In this document: in pieces, positions 9,143-17,216 of the stretch | Layout: each line of letters starts with the position of its first letter | Position numbering within the stretch: the first letter of the stretch is position 1 | Assembly (NCBI GenBank): GCA_965212245.1 | Contig: OZ243107.1 | Span: 372,001-436,000, forward strand | Source of the DNA: CAKZNE01 sp040222435 | GTDB lineage: Bacteria > Bacteroidota > Bacteroidia > Flavobacteriales > Schleiferiaceae | Direction of reading: 5' to 3' | DNA: 64,000 nucleotides | Position numbers and translations under genes: made by a program | Notes under the pieces: generated by a model | What the model was told of the DNA's origin: nothing | What the model saw: the letters and a program-made list of their open reading frames with translations, nothing else | Database searches by the model: none

Positions 9143-10410
9143 GCTATATGATCAAATCCGGTATAAGGAATTAATACCTCAGGTATACGAATTCCTGAGG
9201 AACTCTGATTATTTTCCAGTAAGGCCGCCAGCACTCTGGGCAGCGCCAGGGCACTACCATTCAGCGTGTGACAAAGGTGTGTCTTACGGTCTTCTCCACG
9301 GTAACGCAGTTTCAGGCGATTGCTCTGGTAGGTTTCAAAGTTGGATACGGAACTTACCTCCAACCAGCGTTCCTGAGCTGCACTCCATACTTCAAAATCA
9401 TAAGTCATGGCAGCTGTAAAGCCCATATCACCGCCACAAAGACGGAGAATACGGTAATTCAAACCCAGTTTTTCCAAAAGGCCACCTACATGGGCTACCA
9501 TATCATCCAAAATAGCATAGGATTCTTCAGGCTTGCTTACGGTTACCACTTCCACTTTGTCAAACTGGTGGAGACGGTTAAGTCCACGCACATCTTTACC
9601 ATAACTTCCGGCCTCGCGCCTGAAGCAAGGGGTATAAGCCGTACAACGAATAGGAAGGTCTTTGGCATCCACAATTTCATCGCGGAAGAGGTTGGTTATG
9701 GGTACCTCTGCCGTTGGGATGGCATAAAGATTATCCTTTTCCATGTGGTACATCTGCCCTTCTTTATCAGGAAGTTGCCCGGTTCCGAAACCTGAAGCTT
9801 CATTCACAAAATGAGGCGGTTGGAATTCCTGGTAACCGGCTTCAATATTTTGTTCCAGAAAAAAATTAATAAGGGCGCGTTGCAGGCGTGCCCCTTTACC
9901 CTTGTATACCGGAAAGCCTGCTCCGCTTATCTTTACACCCAGTTCAAAGTCAATTAGATCATACGCATCTGCCAGTTCCCAATGGGGCCTGGCTCCTTCC
10001 TGTAGCCGGGGTTTTTCACCCACCTGCTTAATTTCTTCATTATCATCCGCATTGGCTCCGGTCTTTACCCTATTATGCGGAGTGTTAGGCAAGGTTAACA
10101 GTAAATTTTCCAGAGAGTGTTTTACCTGTTCCTGCTCATATTGCAGCTCTTTACTTTTCTCCTTAAGCTCAGCCGTTTTTTCTTTAAGGGCATTAGCTTC
10201 CTGCGCTTTGCCTTGCTTAAACAACTGACCTATCTCCTTACTAATGGAGTTACTCTCCGCCAACACCGCATCCAACTCAGATTGATTAGCTCTGCGTTGC
10301 TCATCCAGACGCAAAATATCTTCTACAGTGGTTTGAGCCTTAAGTTTACGTTTAGCAAGCCTTTGAACGGCCTCCTCTTTATGTTCTCTCAAATACGAAA
10401 GTTCCAGCAT
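9139..10410 (-). CDS. serS: seryl-tRNA synthetase
   Basis: Class II aminoacyl-tRNA synthetase charging tRNA-Ser. Residues 1 to about 110 form the antiparallel coiled-coil arm that grips the tRNA long variable arm. The catalytic core shows the TAEVPITN motif, motif 2 (FRREAGSYGKD) and motif 3 (LNGSALALPRVLAALLE). At 423 aa it is full length. It lies downstream of rpmA beyond a terminator hairpin. Confidence 0.97.
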   Translation of the reverse strand: MLELSYLREHKEEAVQRLAKRKLKAQTTVEDILRLDEQRRANQSELDAVLAESNSISKEIGQLFKQGKAQEANALKEKTAELKEKSKELQYEQEQVKHSLENLLLTLPNTPHNRVKTGANADDNEEIKQVGEKPRLQEGARPHWELADAYDLIDFELGVKISGAGFPVYKGKGARLQRALINFFLEQNIEAGYQEFQPPHFVNEASGFGTGQLPDKEGQMYHMEKDNLYAIPTAEVPITNLFRDEIVDAKDLPIRCTAYTPCFRREAGSYGKDVRGLNRLHQFDKVEVVTVSKPEESYAILDDMVAHVGGLLEKLGLNYRILRLCGGDMGFTAAMTYDFEVWSAAQERWLEVSSVSNFETYQSNRLKLRYRGEDRKTHLCHTLNGSALALPRVLAALLENNQSSSGIRIPEVLIPYTGFDHIA

Positions 10411-10445
10411 GGGATTGTTGATTTTCGGTGGGCTAATTTATAAAA

Positions 10446-10483
10446 CAAAAAAGCCCTTTCGTAAGGCACGAAAAGGCTTTTCA
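10446..10483 (-). terminator. rho-independent terminator after rpmA
   Basis: An inverted repeat with arms of the type AAAGCCCTTTCGT and ACGAAAAGGCTTT (one mismatch) and a 5-base loop lies between rpmA and serS. A T-run follows on the minus strand, so it would end the rplU-rpmA transcript. Confidence 0.75.
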
Positions 10484-10505
10484 TATTCTTTTTAGTCTTA
10501 CGTGA

Positions 10506-10766
10506 TCAGGCTTCGCTTGGTACGATCGAAACGTATGACTTATTATCTCTTTTTTTACGGAAAGCTACAGTTCCGTCTACCAGTGCAAATAAGGTATGAT
10601 CTTTTCCAACACCTACATTCTCACCCGGGTTATGACGGGTACCTCTCTGGCGTACAATAATGTTTCCGGCAATAGCTTGCTGGCCACCAAATATCTTCAC
10701 ACCAAGGCGTTTACTTTCTGATTCTCTACCGTTTTTGGAGCTACCAACTCCCTTCTTATGTGCCAT
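10506..10766 (-). CDS. rpmA: 50S ribosomal protein L27
   Basis: 86 residues starting MAHKKGVGSSKNGRES and containing KIFGGQQAIAGNIIVRQRGT, the L27 signature. The basic N-terminus reaches the peptidyl-transferase centre. The protein starts directly with AHKKG, without the N-terminal extension that is cleaved in Firmicutes. It forms the usual rplU-rpmA pair, 20 bases apart. Confidence 0.98.
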   Translation of the reverse strand: MAHKKGVGSSKNGRESESKRLGVKIFGGQQAIAGNIIVRQRGTRHNPGENVGVGKDHTLFALVDGTVAFRKKRDNKSYVSIVPSEA

Positions 10767-10786
10767 ATCTTAAAACTGTTTTTAAG

Positions 10787-11299
10787 TTAGCTTAAAGCTT
10801 GTATTAATTCATCTTTTTTCATAGAAGAGTACCCGGTGATGCCCTTATCCTTAGCCATCTCTTTCAATTCGGCTACGGTTTTAGAACTCAAATCACTTTT
10901 CTCAGTTGCCGGAGCGGCCTCTTTCTTAGGAGCTTCCTTAGCGGGCGCTTCTTCTTTTTTAGGAGCGGCTTTCTTTGCAGAACCACTATTCTTGCCAATA
11001 CCAGTAATTTCGATAAGAGAAATAGCCTGACGATGACCGTTCTTTACACGGTAGCCTTTTCTTCTCTTCTTTTTGAAAACAATTACTTTATCAGCTTTCA
11101 GGTGAGAAACAATCTTTGCGTCTACTTTAATACCTTCTATAACCGGGGCGCCAACTTCTATAGAACCATTGTCATCGGTAAGCAATACCTTATCAAAGGA
11201 AATATCACTTCCCTCATCATCTTGCAAACGGTTCACATAGATCTGTTGATCTTTTTGTACTTTGTACTGATGCCCTGCTATCTCTACGATTGCGTACAT
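10787..11299 (-). CDS. rplU: 50S ribosomal protein L21 with C-terminal Ala/Lys/Glu linker and SAP/Rho-N-like domain
   Basis: The start at 11299 gives MYAIVEIAGHQYKVQKD, the standard L21 N-terminus; a longer frame to 11362 has no support and would run across the promoter. Residues 1 to about 102 are L21. They are followed by a low-complexity Lys/Ala/Glu/Pro linker (about 105-135) and a helical tail with the pattern LSSKTVAELKEMAKDKGITGY...KKDELIQAL (about 137-170). That pattern resembles the small SAP/HeH/Rho-N nucleic-acid-binding helix-extension-helix fold. Ordinary L21 is about 103 residues, so the tail is an addition. Confidence 0.95.
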   Translation of the reverse strand: MYAIVEIAGHQYKVQKDQQIYVNRLQDDEGSDISFDKVLLTDDNGSIEVGAPVIEGIKVDAKIVSHLKADKVIVFKKKRRKGYRVKNGHRQAISLIEITGIGKNSGSAKKAAPKKEEAPAKEAPKKEAAPATEKSDLSSKTVAELKEMAKDKGITGYSSMKKDELIQALS

Positions 11300-11320
11300 A
11301 CACATTAAATTTTGGGGCTG

Positions 11321-11350
11321 CAAATGTAATAAAGTATTGTAATATATCAA
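11321..11350 (-). promoter_or_regulatory. promoter of rplU-rpmA
   Basis: Read on the minus strand: TTG (11350-11348), 19 bases, then TACATTTG (11328-11321). This is an exact fit to the Bacteroidota primary-sigma consensus. It predicts a start of transcription a few bases downstream of 11321, about 20 bases before the rplU ATG. Confidence 0.75.
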
Positions 11351-11378
11351 TAAGAGCCGCATAAAAATGCAGCTCTTA
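11351..11378 (-). terminator. hairpin between lipoprotein gene and rplU promoter
   Basis: Arms TAAGAGC and GCTCTTA with an inner GCAT/ATGC pair and an A-rich loop form a stem directly upstream of the rplU -33 element. It probably ends the transcript of the lipoprotein gene at 11402. Confidence 0.6.
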
Positions 11379-11401
11379 CAGGGTCATTTACTTTTTGCCT
11401 C

Positions 11402-11917
11402 CTACGGATTTGTAATAGATACTATTACAAAACGACTTCCATCGGCAGATGTCCCTAAAGGATAAGATCCTTTAAGCACGGTTGTATTAGGCACGCCTCT
11501 CAGATTCATAGATGCCTCAGCAGGCAGATTATGATTTGCTTCTACTTCATAGTTACTGATCCCGTTCAGATTCTCTCCTTCATAATAGGCATCAAAATAG
11601 ATCAGCATATCAGCAGGATTGGCTGGATCATAACCCAATCTGCTCATAGCATGGCCTTGCAAAAAAGGATCGTTTCCTGAAGGAATCGGCATATCCACAC
11701 ACCAGCCTCCGGTTGCTATACAGGGGCCTGCATAAGAGGAGATTTTGATGGGTATTTGAATGGGACCATGCGTATTGGGAAAGTTATTGATGATCTTTTT
11801 CCCGATTACCTGAGAGGAGTCTGCCATTTTATCCTGCTTTGAACAGGAGGACAAAACCATCCCCATCATTAAGAGGGGGAAGGCAAAAAATACAGAGTAA
11901 TTTTTCAATAGTTTCAT
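11402..11917 (-). CDS. lipoprotein, GPC-GGWCVD family, copy A
   Basis: 171 residues. A lipoprotein signal (lipobox VLSSC) precedes a domain containing GPCIATGGWCVDMPI, then LGYDPANPADMLIYFDAYYEGENL, and ends LGTSADGSRFVIVSI. The same landmarks in the same order occur in the next gene upstream, so the two are tandem paralogues. The two Cys of GPC...GGWC could form a disulfide outside the cytoplasm. I know no named family. The gap to copy B is 46 bases. Confidence 0.75.
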   Translation of the reverse strand: MKLLKNYSVFFAFPLLMMGMVLSSCSKQDKMADSSQVIGKKIINNFPNTHGPIQIPIKISSYAGPCIATGGWCVDMPIPSGNDPFLQGHAMSRLGYDPANPADMLIYFDAYYEGENLNGISNYEVEANHNLPAEASMNLRGVPNTTVLKGSYPLGTSADGSRFVIVSITNP

Positions 11918-11963
11918 AAATAAGTAGGGTTTAAAAAGCCCGGTAAACCGGGCTCGTTAATAA

Positions 11964-12452
11964 TTAAGGACGAATAATTACGGTAATAAATTTATTTCCG
12001 TCTGCATCAATGCCCAGGTCATAAATACCTTCCGGCACTACGGCATCATTTGGCATCTCCAATGTATTGGTAAGTTCAGACGGTAGCGACTTATCCTGAT
12101 CAACTTCATATACTACAACATCGTCAAGGTTTTCTTCCGGGTTATACGCTTCAAAAGTTACCTTTAATGATTCTATGCTTGGATCATAGGTAAATCCGGC
12201 TCGTGCAAAATCCATAGGGATATTATCTCCTGCGGGACCGATATCCAGATCCACACACCAACCACCTATACCGGAACAAGGACCAAAAGTGGGTGAATGC
12301 TTAATTGGCATAAGTGCAGAGTAATAACCTACATATGCCTTACGGGCTGAATTTTCTTGTTGTTGTTGTTGCTCTTCCTTACTACACGAAGTAAGGCCAA
12401 CAGCTAAAACCAACGCCATCCAAATGCTTAAATGTTTCATTTTACTTTTCAT
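11964..12452 (-). CDS. lipoprotein, GPC-GGWCVD family, copy B
   Basis: 162 residues, paralogous to the downstream gene: lipobox GLTSC, then PIKHSPTFGPCSGIGGWCVDLDI, FEAYNPEENLDD, YEVDQDKSLPSE and DLGIDADGNKFITVII. Just after the lipobox is a run of six Gln encoded mostly by CAA repeats, absent from copy A and likely to vary in length. The start is at 12452 or at the in-frame Met at 12440; both keep the signal peptide. Function unknown; exposure at the cell envelope is inferred. Confidence 0.75.
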   Translation of the reverse strand: MKSKMKHLSIWMALVLAVGLTSCSKEEQQQQQENSARKAYVGYYSALMPIKHSPTFGPCSGIGGWCVDLDIGPAGDNIPMDFARAGFTYDPSIESLKVTFEAYNPEENLDDVVVYEVDQDKSLPSELTNTLEMPNDAVVPEGIYDLGIDADGNKFITVIIRP

Positions 12453-12691
12453 TTTAAAGGTTCATGATATTAGAATAAATAAATTTTAAACCTTTTGTTC
12501 CCGGATATTCCCTACAGTGATAAAGTTGTTCTGAAAGGGCCGGAATTATAGCTATTGGGAATATTCACCATTGAAAAGCGAGCTATCTGACTTTCTTATG
12601 TTCGAAAACGATCACCTCTTTTTAAGGAGCCATTGAAGTTTTAGTACATTTGGCCTCATCGCAAAAAAATACTAATCATTCTATTATTCCA

Positions 12692-14005
12692 ATGAAAAAA
12701 ACACTCTTATCTCTTTTATTCCTGGGTGCAGCTCAAATAGCTTTTGCTCAGGCCAATATAAAGTTTGAGGAATATGATCTGGACAATGGTTTACACGTGA
12801 TCCTACACGAAGATCATAGCACTCCCATTGTAGCTGTATCCGTATTGTACCATGTGGGTTCCAAGAACGAACGTCCCGGTCGTACCGGTTTCGCACACTT
12901 TTTTGAGCATCTTATGTTTGAAGGGTCTCCCAATATTGAGCGAGGAGAGTATATGAATATTGTGCAAAGCAACGGTGGCGCATTAAACGCCAACACTTCT
13001 TTTGACAGGACCTTTTATTATGAAATCCTTCCCTCTAATCAACTGGAGCTGGGTCTTTGGCTTGAAAGTGAGCGCATGTTGCAGGCTACTGTAGACAATA
13101 AAGGAGTGGAAACACAGCGCGAGGTGGTAAAAGAAGAAAAAAGACTGAAAATTGACAATCAGCCTTATATGTCTTTCCGGGCCATGATGTTTGAGAAGGC
13201 TTTTGAAGATCACCCGTACGGACATACACCCATTGGTACTATGGAAGACTTGAATGCTGCGCAGATTGCAGACTTTGCTGATTTCTATAAAACCTTTTAC
13301 GTACCTAATAATGCCACCCTTTCCATTGCCGGAGATATTGACCCGGATGAGGCCAGGGAAATGATCGAAAAGTATTTCGGCCCGATCAGTAAAGGCACTA
13401 AAGAGATACCACGTCCAAACCCGGCTTTTGAGCCTCTTACCAAAGAGTTTGTAGATACCGTATACGACAATATCCAGCTTCCGGGTTTGTTTTTGGGATA
13501 CCGAATTCCCGCTCAGGGCACTAAAGATTCTTACGCATTGCAAATGCTTACCACTCTGTTATCTGACGGACAAAGTTCACGCATGTATAAAACCTTAGTA
13601 GACGGTGAGCAACTGGCCGTAGCTGTACAAGCATTTCCTTTTGCTATGGAGAACGGTGGACTTTTCATCACACTTGGTATTACCAATATGGGCGTTCCCT
13701 TACAGGATCTTAAAGACGGGGTAGATGCTGAAGTACAGAAAGTGCGCAATGAACTGATCTCAGAAAAAGAATACCAGAAGGTTTTAAACCAATTGGAAAA
13801 TGATTTTGTGTCCAGCAATTCTACAATGGCCGGTATTGCGGAGAGCTTAGCTAATTATCACGTGTATTTTAACGATGCTGACCTCATTAATACCGAGATC
13901 GAAAAATACCGGGAAATTACCCGCGAAGACCTGAAGCGTGTGGCAAACACCTACTTAGTGAGTTCCAACCGCGTTGTGCTTTACTATTTGCCTAAAAAAC
14001 AATAA
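12692..14005 (+). CDS. M16 family zinc peptidase, catalytic subunit
   Basis: The start at 12692 gives a proper signal peptide (MKKTLLSLLFLGAAQIAFAQ); the longer frame from 12650 adds 14 residues that do not fit. The inverted zinc motif HFFEH is at about 69-73 in GFAHFFEHLMFEG, with a downstream Glu helix (ETQREVVKEEKR). At 437 aa it is one half of an M16 clamshell. The second half is supplied by the next gene, 27 bases away. It probably degrades peptides in the periplasm. Confidence 0.92.
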   Translation: MKKTLLSLLFLGAAQIAFAQANIKFEEYDLDNGLHVILHEDHSTPIVAVSVLYHVGSKNERPGRTGFAHFFEHLMFEGSPNIERGEYMNIVQSNGGALNANTSFDRTFYYEILPSNQLELGLWLESERMLQATVDNKGVETQREVVKEEKRLKIDNQPYMSFRAMMFEKAFEDHPYGHTPIGTMEDLNAAQIADFADFYKTFYVPNNATLSIAGDIDPDEAREMIEKYFGPISKGTKEIPRPNPAFEPLTKEFVDTVYDNIQLPGLFLGYRIPAQGTKDSYALQMLTTLLSDGQSSRMYKTLVDGEQLAVAVQAFPFAMENGGLFITLGITNMGVPLQDLKDGVDAEVQKVRNELISEKEYQKVLNQLENDFVSSNSTMAGIAESLANYHVYFNDADLINTEIEKYREITREDLKRVANTYLVSSNRVVLYYLPKKQ

Positions 14006-14032
14006 TTCAACCTCAAGACAATAGAATCAGAG

Positions 14033-16111
14033 ATGAAAAAGATATTAGCATTAGCTTTTTGCCTGTCCATTTTTAACGTGGCTTTTGCACAACTGGATCG
14101 AAGTGTTCGTCCGGAAGCAGGGGATGCCCCGGAGCTGGACTTTGGCAAATACAAACTATATGAATTAAAGAACGGGTTAAAAGTAATTGTGGTAGAAGAT
14201 CACAAGCTTCCCCGTGTTTCCATGAGCCTGGTGATAGACCGCGACCCTATACTGGAAGGCGATAAGGCCGGATATGTGGAACTTGCGGGAGAAATGCTTC
14301 GCCAGGGTACAGCTAGCCGCCCTAAAGCTAAACTGGATGAGGAAATTGACTTTATGGGTGCCAGCCTTTTTACCTCATCATCCAGTGTTTTTGCCAGTGG
14401 TTTGAGCAAGTACAACGCACAACTGATGGAGCTTATGTCCGATGTGGCCCTGAACCCTGCTTTTCCCCAGGAAGAGTTTGACAAACTGAAAAAACAGATG
14501 ATCTCAGGTATTGAGTCTTCTAAAGATAACCCGCAGGTTGTGGCCGGTAATGTATTCAATGCCCGCCTGTATGGAAAAGATCATCCGTATGGTGAAAGTT
14601 CTACCACAGAAACTGTGGCCGAAGTAGAACTGGAAGATTGCAAAACGTATTACACTAATTATTGGGTACCTAATGCTACATATTTGGCCATAGTAGGTGA
14701 TATAAAGCCTAAAGATGCCAAAAAAATGGCCCAGCAATATTTCGGAAAATGGGCACGTGGAAACCGGCCTGCCAATGTTTTTGAAGCACCGGCAAAGCCT
14801 GACGGTATTGAAATTTCCTTAACCAATAAGGAATCTGCCGTACAATCTGTAATAAACATGGGAAACACCATTGAAATGAAACCGGGAGATGCCGATGAAG
14901 TGAAGCTCGAGCTTGCTAATCAGATACTGGGTGTAGGCTCTCAAGGCCGTTTATTCCTGAATATCCGTGAGGACAAAGGATTCACTTACGGTGCTTATTC
15001 AGCTTATGATTCCGATCGCCTGATTGGAGAATTTACGGCAGATGCCAGCGTGCGTAACGAGGTTACGGATAGTGCCGTAGCTGAATTCTTGTATGAGTTC
15101 AACCGCATCCGTACTGAAGCGGTAAGCGATGAAGAACTTCGTGGCTCCAAAAATGCTATTATCGGAAGCTTCGGCCGGGCCTTGGAACGTCCTCAAACCG
15201 TGGCAAATTTTGCCCTTAACATTCAACGTTTCAACTTACCTGATGATTATTACGAGACCTACCTTACCCGTTTGGAGGAGCTTACCAAGGAGGATGTAAT
15301 GGCCACAGCAAAAAAATACATCCAGCCTAACCATATGCACATTACTATAGTAGGGAAAGCCTCTGAAGTAGCAGATCAACTGGAACGTTTTGGTAAAGTA
15401 AACTACTATGATGACGAAGGCAACCCTACTACCAAGCCTTCCATGCCGGTGCCGGCTGATGTAACGGTTAAAACGGTTATTGACGGATACATCAAAGCTA
15501 AGGGTGGCGCTGAAAACATGAAAAAAGTGAAGGATATTGAAACACGCATGAAAGGAACCGTAGCAGGTGCTCCGGCTCCTATTGAGCAAGTTGAGATCCA
15601 GAAAAGACCGATGATGTTAAAATCCACCCTGAGTATGCAGGGTATGGTGGTTCAGGAAACCGTTTTTGACGGAGAGAAAGCTCAAATGAACGGTATGCAG
15701 GGGTCAAAGGAAATAACCGATGTAGATGGACTGCTTTCTATTAAGCTGGAAGCCATGATGGATAAGGAGCTTAAATACGATGAACTGGGCTACAAGCTTA
15801 AATTGGTAAGTATGGCCATGGTTGATGGTAAAAAAGCCTATGTAATGGAAATAACTGATCCTGTTGGTGAAAAGGTTACCCGCTACTATTCAGCTGAGAC
15901 CTTTCTACCTGTTAAGGAAGAGGCTACTACAGAAACTCCGCAGGGGCCGGTGGTAAGCACTACCTTATTTTCAGATTACCGTGAGGTAAGCGGAGTAAAA
16001 TACCCTTATGAGATAAATGCCTCTTCCGGAGCCCAGAAAATTCAAATGGTAGTTCAGGAGATTAAAGTAAACCAAGGCATTAAAGACGATGCTTTTAAAG
16101 CAAAAAAATAA
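14033..16111 (+). CDS. M16 family peptidase-like subunit, no zinc motif, with C-terminal extension
   Basis: Signal peptide ending NVAFAQ. Residues about 40-460 form two M16 domains, but the position of the zinc motif reads LAGEMLRQG, so HxxEH is absent and the subunit should be non-catalytic. A C-terminal module (about 480-692) with TVIDGYIKAKGGAENMKKVKDIETRMKGTVAG and a repetitive beta pattern resembles LolA/outer-membrane-lipoprotein-sorting-like domains. It pairs with the preceding active subunit, as in known bacterial heterodimeric M16 enzymes. A strong terminator follows. Confidence 0.88.
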   Translation: MKKILALAFCLSIFNVAFAQLDRSVRPEAGDAPELDFGKYKLYELKNGLKVIVVEDHKLPRVSMSLVIDRDPILEGDKAGYVELAGEMLRQGTASRPKAKLDEEIDFMGASLFTSSSSVFASGLSKYNAQLMELMSDVALNPAFPQEEFDKLKKQMISGIESSKDNPQVVAGNVFNARLYGKDHPYGESSTTETVAEVELEDCKTYYTNYWVPNATYLAIVGDIKPKDAKKMAQQYFGKWARGNRPANVFEAPAKPDGIEISLTNKESAVQSVINMGNTIEMKPGDADEVKLELANQILGVGSQGRLFLNIREDKGFTYGAYSAYDSDRLIGEFTADASVRNEVTDSAVAEFLYEFNRIRTEAVSDEELRGSKNAIIGSFGRALERPQTVANFALNIQRFNLPDDYYETYLTRLEELTKEDVMATAKKYIQPNHMHITIVGKASEVADQLERFGKVNYYDDEGNPTTKPSMPVPADVTVKTVIDGYIKAKGGAENMKKVKDIETRMKGTVAGAPAPIEQVEIQKRPMMLKSTLSMQGMVVQETVFDGEKAQMNGMQGSKEITDVDGLLSIKLEAMMDKELKYDELGYKLKLVSMAMVDGKKAYVMEITDPVGEKVTRYYSAETFLPVKEEATTETPQGPVVSTTLFSDYREVSGVKYPYEINASSGAQKIQMVVQEIKVNQGIKDDAFKAKK

Positions 16112-16127
16112 GCTTGGTTAAACGAAA

Positions 16128-16160
16128 TAAAAAAAAGCGGCCTGGGGGCCGCTTTTTTTT
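16128..16160. terminator. bidirectional terminator between M16 gene and eamA-type gene
   Basis: The GC-rich arms AGCGGCC/GGCCGCT are flanked by an A-run on the left and a T-run on the right. It can end both convergent transcripts. Confidence 0.85.
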
Positions 16161-17067
16161 ATTTCGCCTTTTTACGAATACGATCTGCGGGGCTGCCTTT
16201 CCGGTTAACCAAATACACACCAAGCAAAATGGCACTCATGCCGAACAAGTGATTGAGCCCGATATCCTCCCCGTCCACCAGGCCCCATATCAAAGCTACC
16301 ACCGGCACAATATAGGTTACAGAGGCTGCAAAAAGGGAGCCACTGGATTTAATGAGGTAATTAAAAAGAATAACTGCCAGGCTGGTACCCATTATTCCCA
16401 AAACGGCTATATATCCCAGACTGTTCCAGGCTTCCGGATCGGATTGCATGATATCCAGGAAATTGGTGGAAAACACATACACAATGGCCGGTACACCTAT
16501 AAACATGAGGCTGAGCAAGGTGATGGCAAATGATCCCAGGTCTCTAAGCTTACTATTAATGGTATTAATGGAAATAGCGTAGCAAACCGTGGCTATAATC
16601 GGGTATACGCCATAAGCCAGATTACTCATACCTACATCCATGCCTGGTAATAAAAGCCAGATAGCTCCGGCCAGCCCCATTGCTATACCCACAATACTTA
16701 ACCACTTGATTCGAATACCAAACCAGATAACACCTATTAGCAGGGTAAACAGCGGGACCAGCGAATTCAGAATACCTACCAAAGAGCTGTCCATATACCG
16801 AATAGCCAGCGGAAACAAAATATAAGGGATCCCATTTCCCAATAGGCCCACCACAGCCAGCGGAAAAATATTAGTCCGGTTCAATTTTTTAAAGTGCCGG
16901 AAACCAATAAGAGCGGTAAAAAGAAATGCCAGTGATATCCGTAACATCCCAATCTGAGAGGATGAGAAAGACCGCAAACCAAATTTCATGAGAATAAATG
17001 AGCTTCCCCAGGTAATTGCCAATCCTATAAATACAGCCCAGGCTGTTAAAGTTGCGTTTTTTGACAC
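16159..17067 (-). CDS. EamA/DMT superfamily transporter
   Basis: 302 residues with ten predicted hydrophobic helices arranged as two EamA repeats. Recognisable family pieces are GLAITWGSSFILMKFGLR at the start and the second-half PVVALIWGLVDGEDIGLNHLFGMSAILLGVYLVNR. Inner-membrane exporter of metabolites or amino acids; the substrate is unknown. The stop lies inside the terminator T-run. It stands alone on the minus strand between two + genes. Confidence 0.9.
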   Translation of the reverse strand: MSKNATLTAWAVFIGLAITWGSSFILMKFGLRSFSSSQIGMLRISLAFLFTALIGFRHFKKLNRTNIFPLAVVGLLGNGIPYILFPLAIRYMDSSLVGILNSLVPLFTLLIGVIWFGIRIKWLSIVGIAMGLAGAIWLLLPGMDVGMSNLAYGVYPIIATVCYAISINTINSKLRDLGSFAITLLSLMFIGVPAIVYVFSTNFLDIMQSDPEAWNSLGYIAVLGIMGTSLAVILFNYLIKSSGSLFAASVTYIVPVVALIWGLVDGEDIGLNHLFGMSAILLGVYLVNRKGSPADRIRKKAK

Positions 17068-17216
17068 CCTTTATCAGATCAAAGATCAAAGATAGTTTTT
17101 CAAAGCTATCAGCTTCCGCACTTTCACACCGGATGATTAAGCCATAGCCTATGCTAATATTTCAATTTAGCGTCATTCTAAACCGTGCTTTCAACACCCT
17201 GCTGTACTTTTGCTTT

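Noticed and set aside
9268..9795. 175-codon plus-strand frame inside serS
   Set aside because: Antisense to the catalytic core of serS; no start context or family pattern.
12357..12375. Repeat array of CRISPR type
   Set aside because: It is a simple trinucleotide run coding for Gln within a lipoprotein gene; no spaced repeats occur anywhere in the window.
12983..13543. 186-codon minus-strand frame inside the first M16 gene
   Set aside because: Fully antisense to a gene with complete M16 motifs; low-complexity translation with no domain pattern.
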